Shown in pieces: positions 55,055 to 63,391 of a stretch of 64,000 nt of DNA. The notes beneath the pieces were generated by a model that searched no databases, was not told the DNA's origin, and saw nothing but the letters and a program-made list of their open reading frames with translations. A program made the position numbers and the translations under genes. Positions within the stretch are counted from its first letter, which is position 1. Each line of letters starts with the position of its first letter. The DNA lies in contig NVSG01000002.1 of assembly GCA_002401155.1 (NCBI GenBank), positions 779,462 through 843,461 on the forward strand, read 5' to 3'. The stretch is from Hyphomicrobiales bacterium. Lineage in GTDB: Bacteria; Pseudomonadota; Alphaproteobacteria; Rhizobiales; Rhizobiaceae.

Positions 55055-55467
55055 ACCCCACCTCGCAAAGCATCAACATGCTGGCGAACCGCCATCATGG
55101 CGGGAATTCCGCCTGAAATCATGATTTGCACGGGGCTATGGCCATTAAAGCCCGGCCCCTGATTGGCGCTCTTGGCCCAACCATAGGTGAGGGGGCCGTT
55201 GAACAGCAGACGCAATCCCTTGAATATGCCGATAATCAGGCTGGCTCTGGTGACCTTGTCCTGATCCAGACGCCCCTTGTAATTGCCAGCCTTCATGCGG
55301 TTCCACGTGGCAATCGGCACGTCAAACAGGCTGGCAGCCTCCTGATTGGTCAATTTCCACGCTTCTGATGTTCTCACAACAGCCTTGGTAATGGCTTCGA
55401 TCTTGTTGGCTTCAACAACGGGATAAACTGAAGGAACATGGATTATGTTTGATGCAGCGGCGGGCAC
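55051..55467 (-). CDS. Xre/MbcA/ParS-type antitoxin of RES toxin
   Basis: A 138-residue antitoxin with an N-terminal Xre-like DNA-binding part and the C-terminal toxin-binding domain (W-A-K-S-A-N-Q-G-P-G-F-N-G-H-S-P-V-Q-I-M, then G-G-I-P-A-M-M-A-V-R-Q-H-V-D-A-L-R-G-G). I set the start at GTG 55467, because GGAG lies exactly 8 bases upstream; longer in-frame starts extend into the promoter and lack a ribosome binding site. The promoter overlaps a palindrome, which fits autorepression. Confidence 0.88.
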   Translation of the reverse strand: MPAAASNIIHVPSVYPVVEANKIEAITKAVVRTSEAWKLTNQEAASLFDVPIATWNRMKAGNYKGRLDQDKVTRASLIIGIFKGLRLLFNGPLTYGWAKSANQGPGFNGHSPVQIMISGGIPAMMAVRQHVDALRGGV

Positions 55468-55498
55468 GGTGATTACTCCATATGAATATAATATATCT

Positions 55499-55528
55499 AT
55501 CATATGATATGAATTGAGCAAATGTCAA
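55499..55528 (-). promoter_or_regulatory. promoter and probable operator of the RES/Xre operon
   Basis: On the minus strand TTGACA (55523-55528) and TATGAT (55499-55504) are 18 bases apart. The -10 box overlaps the palindrome ATCATATGAT (55499-55508), a plausible site for the Xre-type antitoxin. The GTG start lies about 30 bases further on. Confidence 0.65.
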
Positions 55529-55697
55529 GGGTGGAACTAATCAAGCCAGAGGATGCGGAGAAGCGAACGATGGTTATGGCCATTGCCGACACGGGTTTTA
55601 GAAAGTTCCGCTCCCGGTTTCTTGACAGAGCCTACCAAATCCATATAGTTGTTTAATACAACTATATTCCCAGCCGAACGCCTATTACGAGATATCC

Positions 55698-56291
55698 ATG
55701 CCGGATTTATTCATGTCGCTCATCACCTTCGCGCTCATCGCAACAATCTCGCCGGGTGGTGCCACCACGCTGGCAACCGCATCCGGCGTCCAGTTCGGTC
55801 TGGTGCGAAGCATCCCGCTGATTTGCGGCATCGCTTTCGGACTTGCTTCTTTAAACGGTGCCGTGAGCGGTGGTCTCGGCGGATTGATCAAGACCTTCCC
55901 GCAAATCCAGCTCGCGTTGAAAATATTCGGTTCGGCCTATCTATTGTGGCTGGCATGGACCATCGGACAACAGGGCGCCCCTAAAAGTTCCGGTAACGCC
56001 GACACCCCCATAGGGTTCATGAAGGGCCTGCTCCTCCTGTGGCTAAATCCAAAAGGATGGACCATGGCGGTATCCGCCGCCGCAGCTTTTGCAAGCCTGT
56101 CAGATAGCCCTCAACGCCTCGCCATTCTCCTTGGCGCGGTTTTTGGATCGGCAGCATTGTTGTCACTGACGCTTTGGTGCATAGGTGGCCAATGGCTTTC
56201 ACTCTTCCTGAAGACAGAAAAGCAATGGCGCTACGTAAATATCGCATTGGGTCTGTTGCTCGCGATCTCAATCATTCCCATGTGGCGGTGA
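55698..56291 (+). CDS. LysE/RhtB family exporter
   Basis: A 197-residue six-helix membrane protein of the LysE/RhtB exporter family: P-G-G-A-T near the start, G-V-Q-F-G-L-V-R-S-I-P-like loop after helix 1 and N-P-K-G-W-T-M-A in the centre. The substrate is unknown. It is followed by an EamA-family transporter 13 bases downstream on the same strand, so the two may be co-transcribed. Confidence 0.88.
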   Translation: MPDLFMSLITFALIATISPGGATTLATASGVQFGLVRSIPLICGIAFGLASLNGAVSGGLGGLIKTFPQIQLALKIFGSAYLLWLAWTIGQQGAPKSSGNADTPIGFMKGLLLLWLNPKGWTMAVSAAAAFASLSDSPQRLAILLGAVFGSAALLSLTLWCIGGQWLSLFLKTEKQWRYVNIALGLLLAISIIPMWR

Positions 56292-56304
56292 ACGGTTTGG
56301 CCAG

Positions 56305-57219
56305 ATGATCAATCTTCCCCGCGAAACATTGGCCCTTCTGGCCGCAATGCTCACCGGTATTTTGGTGGGCGCTTCAATGGTAGCCATTCGCCATATATCG
56401 CAGGATATCGGCCCCGGTTCGCAAGCCTTCCTTCGTTATTCGATCGCCTATCTCTGCGTGCTGCCATTCTTGCTTAGAGCAAAAGACGTCCACATCGCGC
56501 GTAAAGATATGATCGCTGTTACGATGATCGGCGTTGTGCAATTCGCCGTGGTGGTCGTGCTGCTCAATTTCGGCCTGCAATACATGTCGGCGGCACGCGC
56601 AGCATTGATTTTCGCCTCCTTTCCATTGCTCACCATGCTCGTGGGCGTCGCTATGAAAAGGGAACAATTCACCCGCGCAAAAGGCATCGGCGTCGGCCTG
56701 ACAATTCTCGGAGTGGGGCTAACCATAGGCGAGGGCCTATCGGCGCATGCCGGTGAAAACGAGCTGTTAGGAGCGCTCGCCGTCCTTGCATCCGCTCTTT
56801 GCGGTGCAATTTGCTCAGTGCTCTATCGCCCATATCTTTCCCGCTCATCAACCCTTGCCATCGGCTCTCTATCCATGGCGGCATCAATCGGCTTTCTCTT
56901 TCTGCTTGCATTAGGTGAGGGGCTGTTTGCAGATTTCAATTCAATTGTCGCGAAAACATGGGAATCGGTGCTGTTCATCGGCGTTTCCAGCGCTATCGCC
57001 TATATGGCATGGCTTTGGGCATTGCGACACACAGACCCAACCCGCGTCAGCATTTTTCTGTCGCTCAGCCCGGTAACTGCAACATTCCTCGGCTATTTGA
57101 TGCTTGGTGAAACCGTCTCGATTTCAACGGGTATAGGTATTGTAACCATCATCATCGGCCTGTGGGTGGCCACCAGAAAACCATCCTTAAGAAAATTGGA
57201 CGCTAACCCGGCCGAATAG
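56305..57219 (+). CDS. DMT superfamily (EamA) transporter
   Basis: A 304-residue drug/metabolite transporter with two EamA repeats of five helices each. The first repeat ends in G-V-G-L-T-I-L-G-V-G-L, and the second has A-Y-M-A-W-L-W-A-L-R-H-T-D-P and P-V-T-A-T-F-L-G-Y-L-M-L-G-E. The family exports amino acids and other metabolites. It overlaps the convergent hydratase gene by 33 bases at the 3' end. Confidence 0.9.
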   Translation: MINLPRETLALLAAMLTGILVGASMVAIRHISQDIGPGSQAFLRYSIAYLCVLPFLLRAKDVHIARKDMIAVTMIGVVQFAVVVVLLNFGLQYMSAARAALIFASFPLLTMLVGVAMKREQFTRAKGIGVGLTILGVGLTIGEGLSAHAGENELLGALAVLASALCGAICSVLYRPYLSRSSTLAIGSLSMAASIGFLFLLALGEGLFADFNSIVAKTWESVLFIGVSSAIAYMAWLWALRHTDPTRVSIFLSLSPVTATFLGYLMLGETVSISTGIGIVTIIIGLWVATRKPSLRKLDANPAE

Positions 57220-57966
57220 GCCAAAATCAGCAACGAATTCATCGCCCGGCTCAATTGGCACAGGATCGGTGGATGTGCCGGTCATCACGAACTCTCCGGC
57301 TTTCAGTGTAATCCCCATTTGGGATAATTCATTGACCAGCCAAGTCAGAGCAATACGCGGATCACCCAACACATTTGCCCCGGTCCCTTGCTTGTTTTGC
57401 GATTGCGTTTGGCCGGTAACGGCATGGGCAGAAAGATCAACATTGCGCCAGTCTTCGCACTCGTGCCCCAGATAAAAATCATGGGCGCAAGCATTATCGG
57501 CAATCAATTGATCCGCACCAACGGCTGCAAAATCCTCAAATCGCGAATCTGGAACCTCAATCGAAAGATGCATTGCCCCAACCGCTTCCATTACCTCTTC
57601 AACCAAATAGGGGGTATCGCGCGGCGGAAGATCACGCGCCATCTTGAAAGCAAATTCCGCTTCCGCTACGCGCATCTTATTGGTCGCCAGAGAACAACCT
57701 TCGCCAGAACGAATCTGGCGCTCCGCCAACAAACGCCCGGCAATAGGACCATCAAGCCCGATATGAGCCTGACCCGCAGCACTGGTTGCAGCTATCTTCC
57801 AGCCAATCAAAGGCTGGGTGCTGAGCTGTTCAACACGGGCCTGAATGGCGTATCCATCCATCCGGTTTTGAGGGCGAATACCCTCATCCAAAGCTGGAAT
57901 TTTTACGTCGGATTTCCAGCTGTCTAATATCAATGCTGAAGCTTTGTCTTGTTGTTCTGTGCCCAT
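57187..57966 (-). CDS. 2-keto-4-pentenoate hydratase family protein
   Basis: A 259-residue protein of the MhpD/HpcG branch of the fumarylacetoacetase family, which hydrates 2-oxopent-4-enoate or related oxo acids in aromatic meta-cleavage. It shows G-W-K-I-A-A-T-S, R-V-A-E-A-E-F-A-F with the metal-binding acidic residues, and V-M-T-G-T-S-T-D-P. No meta-cleavage dioxygenase is near, so the pathway cannot be named. The start lies 53 bases from the divergent hydrolase promoter. Confidence 0.88.
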   Translation of the reverse strand: MGTEQQDKASALILDSWKSDVKIPALDEGIRPQNRMDGYAIQARVEQLSTQPLIGWKIAATSAAGQAHIGLDGPIAGRLLAERQIRSGEGCSLATNKMRVAEAEFAFKMARDLPPRDTPYLVEEVMEAVGAMHLSIEVPDSRFEDFAAVGADQLIADNACAHDFYLGHECEDWRNVDLSAHAVTGQTQSQNKQGTGANVLGDPRIALTWLVNELSQMGITLKAGEFVMTGTSTDPVPIEPGDEFVADFGLFGRVSVQFS

Positions 57967-58019
57967 GCTAAAATTCCCTTACTACAATTAGGTAGCCAAG
58001 TTTTAATGCCCCGGAGAAA

Positions 58020-58048
58020 TTGACACAACCGGTTTTGGTCGTAATTAT
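58020..58048 (+). promoter_or_regulatory. possible promoter for the serine hydrolase gene
   Basis: TTGACA at 58020-58025, then AATTAT at 58043-58048 with 17 bases between. This argues against translation beginning at TTG 58020 and for ATG 58095 as the start. Confidence 0.4.
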
Positions 58049-58094
58049 ACACATGATAAATAAGTACAGAATCCAAATCACGAAAGACCGGCAA

Positions 58095-59258
58095 ATGACT
58101 GTAATGAATCAGACTTCTGGTCTTGATGTAGATCGTCTATCCCACCTCGAAAAAGTAATTTCAGAAGATATCGCCGCCAAGAGATATTGGGGTGCCCGCA
58201 TCATCGTAGCGCGTCATGGCGAGATCGGGCTTGATGCAACCATCGGTCACGCAGACGAAGCAGGCGAACGACCGGTGGAAGATGACAGTGTATTTACCCT
58301 GTTTTCAATGTCCAAGGGCATGACCAATACGCTTGCCCTTCGAGCAATTGAACTGGGGCAGTTTTCACTGGCCACAAAGGTCACCGATATCATCCCGGAA
58401 TTTGGCGTTGGCAATAACGAAACCATCACAGTGCTTCATCTTTTGAACCACACTTCCGGTCTGCCGTTCACCTTCAAGCTGAAGGATGAAATGCCCATCG
58501 ATATCCTTGAAGATATGATCCGCGTGACTTGCGAAACCATCCAGTCGGTCGAGAAGCCGGGGGTGACTTGCAATTATTCCCCCATGCTAAATCAGCTTTT
58601 GCTTGGTGAGATGTTGCGCCGGACCGATCCGAAAAAGCGGGCATTCCGCGATATCATGCATGAGGACTTATTCGAGCCTTTGGGCATGACCAGCAGCGCA
58701 TTCGGCCTGCGCAAGGATTTGAAGGACCGGCACTTATTTCCTGATTTTCGCGGCAATTCTCCAATGAACCACATCGGCAGCAGCGGCCATGGCGAGAATG
58801 GCGCGTTCCGCGAGGAATTTGCTGAAATGCCATGGGTAGGCGCAGTTTCAACCGCGCCCGATCTGCATCGGTTAGCCGAAATGCTGCGCAATGAAGGAGC
58901 GCTTGATGGCGCACGCATCCTCTCGCCAGCCATCGTCAAAAAAGCCCGGCAGAACCACACTGGCGAACTACCCAATCAGCTCTATAAAATGCTTGGCTAT
59001 AAAGCCGGATGGGAAGAATCTCCCGCCTATGTGGGGCTGGGTTATATCCTGCGTGGAACCAAAATCACCAACAACTTGATGGGAACCCAAACCTCGCCGG
59101 AGACATTTGGCAGTTACGGCGCGGGCAGTACGATCTTCTGGATTGATCCCGAGCTTGATATGACCTTTGTATGTCTTACGACTGGCCTGCTGCCAGGAAT
59201 TCCAAATATCGCTAGGTTCCACCGGCTGGCCGATATTGCGGTATCAGCAGCTCTTTGA
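58095..59258 (+). CDS. beta-lactamase-fold serine hydrolase
   Basis: A 387-residue penicillin-binding/beta-lactamase family hydrolase. The S-x-x-K motif is S-M-S-K (Ser71-Lys74), followed by L-L-N-H-T-S-G-L-P and N-Y-S-P in place of the usual Y-x-N. There is no signal peptide, which points to a cytoplasmic esterase (class C-like, as in EstB or lovastatin-type esterases) and not a true beta-lactamase. The substrate is unknown. It lies between the hydratase and the convergent MFS gene, one base from the latter's stop. Confidence 0.85.
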   Translation: MTVMNQTSGLDVDRLSHLEKVISEDIAAKRYWGARIIVARHGEIGLDATIGHADEAGERPVEDDSVFTLFSMSKGMTNTLALRAIELGQFSLATKVTDIIPEFGVGNNETITVLHLLNHTSGLPFTFKLKDEMPIDILEDMIRVTCETIQSVEKPGVTCNYSPMLNQLLLGEMLRRTDPKKRAFRDIMHEDLFEPLGMTSSAFGLRKDLKDRHLFPDFRGNSPMNHIGSSGHGENGAFREEFAEMPWVGAVSTAPDLHRLAEMLRNEGALDGARILSPAIVKKARQNHTGELPNQLYKMLGYKAGWEESPAYVGLGYILRGTKITNNLMGTQTSPETFGSYGAGSTIFWIDPELDMTFVCLTTGLLPGIPNIARFHRLADIAVSAAL

Positions 59259-59259
59259 A

Positions 59260-60474
59260 TTAAGCTGTTATTGATTTCTGTCTTCTCACGTAGTTCCCCA
59301 CATAGAGGGATGTCAAAATACTGCAAAAAGCTAATCCCCCCATCACCACCAATAAGGTCGATGGAGAAGTGAACGTCGAAACCAGAGTGCCGGTAGCCGC
59401 CGTAATCAGCGCGCCGCCGCCAATCTGCAAGGCGCCGCCCAGACCAGAGGCCGAGCCTGCCAGTTTCGGATTGACGCTAACCAGTCCCGTATTGGCGCTT
59501 GGCAAGGTTAAACCATTGCCAAATCCGACGAATATAACCGGACCAAAAACCGCCATCGGATGAATGAATCCCATTTGTAGCGTGATCACGCCAAGGAACA
59601 GTGCTGTGAATGTAAGGATGGCACCGCTCAGCATCATCCGCGTTAGGCCAACTCTCGCAGCTATCTTGGCGGAGACAAAGTTACCAACCATATAGCCGCC
59701 GGAAATGGTCATGAAATAGAGGCCATAATCCGTCGGTGACAGATTGAACAAATCATTGGCAATGAACGGCCCGCCGCCGATAAAGGCGAAGAACGCACCG
59801 GCTGTGAACATAATGGTTGAGGAATATCCCCAAAACAATCCGGATGTGATGAGCGCCGGATATTGCTTCATCTGATCGCGAAAACTGGTGAACTCGGCTT
59901 TGTTGGTCTCGCCCAGATTTGAGATTATCAGAAAAAATACAAATACGCCCATGATCATCATGGCAGCGAAACTGGCTCTCCAGCCAAACATTTCGTCGAG
60001 AACACCGCCTAGGGCTGGCGCGATCATTGGGCCGACAGCCATCCCCATGGTTACATAGCTAAGCATGCTTGCCGCCTGTGACGGTTCAAACATATCGCGC
60101 ACAATGGCTCTGCTCAAAACCATGCCCACCACCGCATTAGCCTGCAAAATGCGCCCGAAAAGCAACATTTCAAAACTGGGCGCGAGAAAGCAGACAAGGC
60201 TTCCTACAAAAAATACCACGGAACAAACCAGCATGACCGGACGGCGGCCAAAACGGTCGGATAACGGCCCCGCAATAAATTGCAAAATAGCAGATGCTGC
60301 CAGATAAACCGAAAGAGAAAGCTGCATCACAGCATTGGGCACGCCAAAATAATTCGCCATGCCGGGAAGCGATGGCAAAAACATATTCATCGACACACCG
60401 CCCAATCCCGCAATGCAAACAAGCGTGATTAAATGGGGCGGGCTTTCAGCATTCAGGAAGCGGCGTTTAGTCAT
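59260..60474 (-). CDS. MFS efflux transporter, Bcr/CflA family
   Basis: A 404-residue twelve-helix transporter of the Bcr/CflA drug-efflux subgroup, with L-S-D-R-F-G-R-R-P between helices 2 and 3, the P-x-L-G-G motif of antiporters near helix 5, and G-F-G-N-G-L-T-L-P in the second half. It may export a substrate or by-product of the surrounding catabolic genes or a toxicant. It is divergent from the DUF3237 gene. Confidence 0.9.
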   Translation of the reverse strand: MTKRRFLNAESPPHLITLVCIAGLGGVSMNMFLPSLPGMANYFGVPNAVMQLSLSVYLAASAILQFIAGPLSDRFGRRPVMLVCSVVFFVGSLVCFLAPSFEMLLFGRILQANAVVGMVLSRAIVRDMFEPSQAASMLSYVTMGMAVGPMIAPALGGVLDEMFGWRASFAAMMIMGVFVFFLIISNLGETNKAEFTSFRDQMKQYPALITSGLFWGYSSTIMFTAGAFFAFIGGGPFIANDLFNLSPTDYGLYFMTISGGYMVGNFVSAKIAARVGLTRMMLSGAILTFTALFLGVITLQMGFIHPMAVFGPVIFVGFGNGLTLPSANTGLVSVNPKLAGSASGLGGALQIGGGALITAATGTLVSTFTSPSTLLVVMGGLAFCSILTSLYVGNYVRRQKSITA

Positions 60475-60514
60475 CGGTGTCCGATATGATTGGGAGTGTT
60501 TCTTGGATCATTGA

Positions 60515-60527
60515 TTAACATGTGAAT
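60515..60527 (+). promoter_or_regulatory. shared 13-base motif upstream of the DUF3237 gene
   Basis: TTAACATGTGAAT recurs upstream of the TRAP gene at 63271-63283 as TTAACATGTAAAT (12 of 13 identical). It is a candidate common operator for the catabolic genes. Confidence 0.35.
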
Positions 60528-60581
60528 TTCCATTGAACAACTGCGTCATTTGTGATTATTTTGATTTTAGGGAGAGAGCCA

Positions 60582-61040
60582 ATGCAAGCGCCAGCGCTAG
60601 AACATTTTTGTGATTTAACCGTGCAATTGGCACCCATTGTCGAAATGGGCGAGGGGCGTGGTGGCAAAAGGCGCATCATCCCCATCATTGGCGGCGAGGT
60701 GACCGGCGAAAAAATCAACGGCAAGGTGATGAACATCGGTGCCGACTGGCAAACAATATTCCCCGATGGTCTGGCCCAGCTTGATACCAGATACGCCATT
60801 GAGACCGATGATGGTGCCATTATCGAAATCATCAATTTCGGCTATCGCCACGGCCCACCGGAAGTGATCGCTGCCATCGCTCGCGGTGAAGATGTGCCGC
60901 TCGATCAATATTACATGCGAACCCATGCGAGGATGGAAACCGGCGATCCTCGCTATTCATGGGTCAATAAAATGCTGTTTGTCGGCACTGGCGGACGTAA
61001 AGAGTCTGCCGTCCACATTTCACTTTATACAATCATCTGA
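60582..61040 (+). CDS. DUF3237 family protein
   Basis: A 152-residue soluble protein of the DUF3237 family (a beta-barrel fold of unknown function, frequent in catabolic operons). Conserved parts are [15 protein letters not shown] and [13 protein letters not shown], and [15 protein letters not shown]. Start ATG 60582 follows AGGGAGAGAG; an earlier in-frame ATG lacks a ribosome binding site. It is directly followed by the IlvD/Edd gene (10 bases). Confidence 0.85.
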   Translation: MQAPALEHFCDLTVQLAPIVEMGEGRGGKRRIIPIIGGEVTGEKINGKVMNIGADWQTIFPDGLAQLDTRYAIETDDGAIIEIINFGYRHGPPEVIAAIARGEDVPLDQYYMRTHARMETGDPRYSWVNKMLFVGTGGRKESAVHISLYTII

Positions 61041-61050
61041 CAGGTTAAAT

Positions 61051-62760
61051 ATGCCTCATAAATCCCCAAGATTTCCCACCACCTACAACACGTTAATGCG
61101 GTCCAACTCCAAAGCTTTCATGAAAGGCATGGGACTGAGCGACGAGGAAATCGCGCGGCCCCATATCGCGGTGGTCCATACGGGCGGTGATATGAGCCCG
61201 TGTAATACGCTTTTGGCAGGGCAGGCGCAGCATGTGAAAACCGGTATTTACGGTGCTGGTGGTTTTGGCCATGAAATACCGGTGGTATCGGTTTCTGATG
61301 GTCTGACCATGGCCCATCCGGGTATGCGGTTTTCGCTGATTTCACGCGAGTTGATCGCCGATAGCGTTGAAGCCACCATGCGCGCCCATTGCTTTGACGG
61401 CATGGTTGGCATTGGTGCTTGCGATAAAAACCTGCCCGGCCTGATGATGGGCATGGTGAGGGTGAACGCACCGGCTGTTTTCCTACACGGCGGCGCCACT
61501 TTGCCGGGACGTCATAAGGGACGCGATATCACCGCGCTTGATGCTTTTGAAACCATCGGCCAAATGATTGCAGGCGAAGCTACCGAAGAAGAACTATACG
61601 CCATCATGTCAGCCTGTATCCCAACAGGCGGCGCATGCGCTGGTCAGTTCACGGCTAATACGATGGGCATGGTATCCGAAGCCATCGGCCTTTCACCGAT
61701 TGGCCTGTCGATGATCCCGGCAGTCTATAGCGCCCGTAACCCAATTTTACGCGCCGCCGGCAAATTGGTGATCGACGCAATCGACGGTAATGGACCATTG
61801 CCACGCGATATCGTCACAAGAGCCGCGCTCGAAAACGCCTGCGCGGTGGTGGCCGCCACTGGCGGTTCCACCAATGCAGCCTTGCACATTCCGGCAATCG
61901 CCCACGAAGCGGGAATTGATTTTGATATTGATGCGGTGGGCGAGGTCTTTGCCCGCACGCCGTTGATCGGCAATCTCAGCCCCGGCGGCAAATATCTGGC
62001 CCGTGATGTTTACGAAATCGGTGGCACTGGCGTCATTCTGGCGGAATTGATGCGCGGAGGTTATGTGGACGGCACAACGCTCACAATCAGCGGCCGCACC
62101 TTAGCCGAGGAGTTGGCCAATGTGCCAAAACCCGATGAAGAAGTAATCCACACCACCGCAAAGCCCATCGCCAAAACCGGCGGTATCGTTGTACTCAAGG
62201 GCAATCTCTGTTCCGACGGCGCACTGTTAAAAGTTGCCGGATTGAAAAAACTGGTCCACCGCGGCCCGGCCCGTGTATTTGACGGCGAAGCCGCATGCCA
62301 GAGCGCGGTTGAAAATCTCGAATATAAATCAGGTGACGTCATCATCGTTCGAGGCGAAGGCCCGAAAGGCGCACCGGGCATGAAGGAAATGCTCGGCATC
62401 ACCGCGCTACTTTACGGGCAGGGAGCAGGTTCCGATGTGGCACTTTTGACCGACGGACGTTTTTCCGGCGCATCGCGTGGCCTGTGCATCGGTTATGCCA
62501 GCCCGGAAGCGGCGATTGGCGGTTTGATTTCGCTTGTGGAAGACGGCGATATCATTGCCATCGACGCCAACCCGGAAGTCGCCACCATCCACTTGGAAGT
62601 CGATGAAGCAACGCTTGCCAAAAGACGTGCCGCAAAACCTGTGGATGAAAGCCGCCAAATGGGCGGCATTCTGGAAAAATACGCAGCCACCGTTCGCGGG
62701 GCCAATAAGGGCGCAGTGACCCATTCCGGTGCCGTCGATACAACAGGAGATATTGTCTGA
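61051..62760 (+). CDS. IlvD/Edd family dehydratase
   Basis: A 569-residue iron-sulfur dehydratase of the dihydroxy-acid / sugar-acid dehydratase family. The cluster ligands are visible: Cys51 (G-D-M-S-P-C-N), Cys124 (G-A-C-D-K-N-L-P-G) and Cys196 ([13 protein letters not shown]). True dihydroxy-acid dehydratases and aldonic-acid dehydratases share these residues. The context (DUF3237, SnoaL-like protein, TRAP uptake) favours a dedicated catabolic enzyme over the ilvD of branched-chain synthesis, but this is inference. The start at 61051 avoids a long overlap with the DUF3237 gene. Confidence 0.88.
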   Translation: MPHKSPRFPTTYNTLMRSNSKAFMKGMGLSDEEIARPHIAVVHTGGDMSPCNTLLAGQAQHVKTGIYGAGGFGHEIPVVSVSDGLTMAHPGMRFSLISRELIADSVEATMRAHCFDGMVGIGACDKNLPGLMMGMVRVNAPAVFLHGGATLPGRHKGRDITALDAFETIGQMIAGEATEEELYAIMSACIPTGGACAGQFTANTMGMVSEAIGLSPIGLSMIPAVYSARNPILRAAGKLVIDAIDGNGPLPRDIVTRAALENACAVVAATGGSTNAALHIPAIAHEAGIDFDIDAVGEVFARTPLIGNLSPGGKYLARDVYEIGGTGVILAELMRGGYVDGTTLTISGRTLAEELANVPKPDEEVIHTTAKPIAKTGGIVVLKGNLCSDGALLKVAGLKKLVHRGPARVFDGEAACQSAVENLEYKSGDVIIVRGEGPKGAPGMKEMLGITALLYGQGAGSDVALLTDGRFSGASRGLCIGYASPEAAIGGLISLVEDGDIIAIDANPEVATIHLEVDEATLAKRRAAKPVDESRQMGGILEKYAATVRGANKGAVTHSGAVDTTGDIV

Positions 62761-62762
62761 TC

Positions 62763-63215
62763 ATGGAACCAAACCTTTATGACCCACGCAAGCGCACAGA
62801 CCTTTCCAAACGCGAAAAAATCGTCCTCGAATTCATGGATGATTGCATGCATGGCGATGATTTATCCCTCATCGATAAATACATGGCCGAAGATTATATC
62901 CAGCATACACCCGGCATAGGGCAGGGCCGCGAAGGTGTGCGGAAATATATCACGGAGATCGCTTATCACCGTCCGGGTCGCAAAGAATGGACACCAATTC
63001 AACTGTTTGATTGCGGCGATATCATCATCCTGCACAAATTATTGAAACACGTCATCATTGCCGATTTCCTGCGTTTCAATGAGGATGACCAGATGATTGA
63101 ACATTGGGATGTGGTCCAGCCCCTGCCGGAATCGAACTATGACCCGATGAAAAAATCAACAGAAGATTTGTCCAGATTTCAGGCGCTTTTCGCGATGAGT
63201 AGCAAAAGCGATTGA
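62763..63215 (+). CDS. SnoaL/NTF2-like family protein
   Basis: A 150-residue protein with the NTF2-like cone fold pattern: E-F-M-D-D-C-M-H-G-D-D, Y-M-A-E-D-Y-I-Q-H-T-P-G-I-G-Q-G-R-E-G and F-D-C-G-D-I-I-I-L-H, then I-E-H-W-D-V-V-Q-P-L-P. Related proteins are polyketide cyclases or isomerase-like enzymes; the D-Y-I-Q-H-x-P pattern is typical of SnoaL-like proteins in catabolic clusters. It starts two bases after the dehydratase stop and is probably translated with it. Confidence 0.82.
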   Translation: MEPNLYDPRKRTDLSKREKIVLEFMDDCMHGDDLSLIDKYMAEDYIQHTPGIGQGREGVRKYITEIAYHRPGRKEWTPIQLFDCGDIIILHKLLKHVIIADFLRFNEDDQMIEHWDVVQPLPESNYDPMKKSTEDLSRFQALFAMSSKSD

Positions 63216-63259
63216 TTTACAACAAAAATCCACACAAGATGCATAAGCTACAGAATGCA

Positions 63260-63288
63260 TTGACAGCTAGTTAACATGTAAATAGCAT
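63260..63288 (+). promoter_or_regulatory. promoter and candidate operator of the TRAP transporter gene
   Basis: TTGACA (63260-63265) and TAGCAT (63283-63288) are 17 bases apart. Between them lies TTAACATGTAAAT (63271-63283), a near copy of the motif at 60515. A repressor bound there would block this promoter. Confidence 0.5.
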
Positions 63289-63391
63289 GCCAATATGTTT
63301 GGAGGAACAAATTCGGCTACCGGTGACCTGAACGGTCCGGAGCCGGGGGGATTTTGAAATAACACAACAATATTTTAAGGGAGTGGAAAAT

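Noticed and set aside
57187..57219. 3' overlap of the EamA and hydratase genes as a sign of a wrong call
   Set aside because: The genes are convergent and both C-termini look family-like; a short overlap is acceptable.
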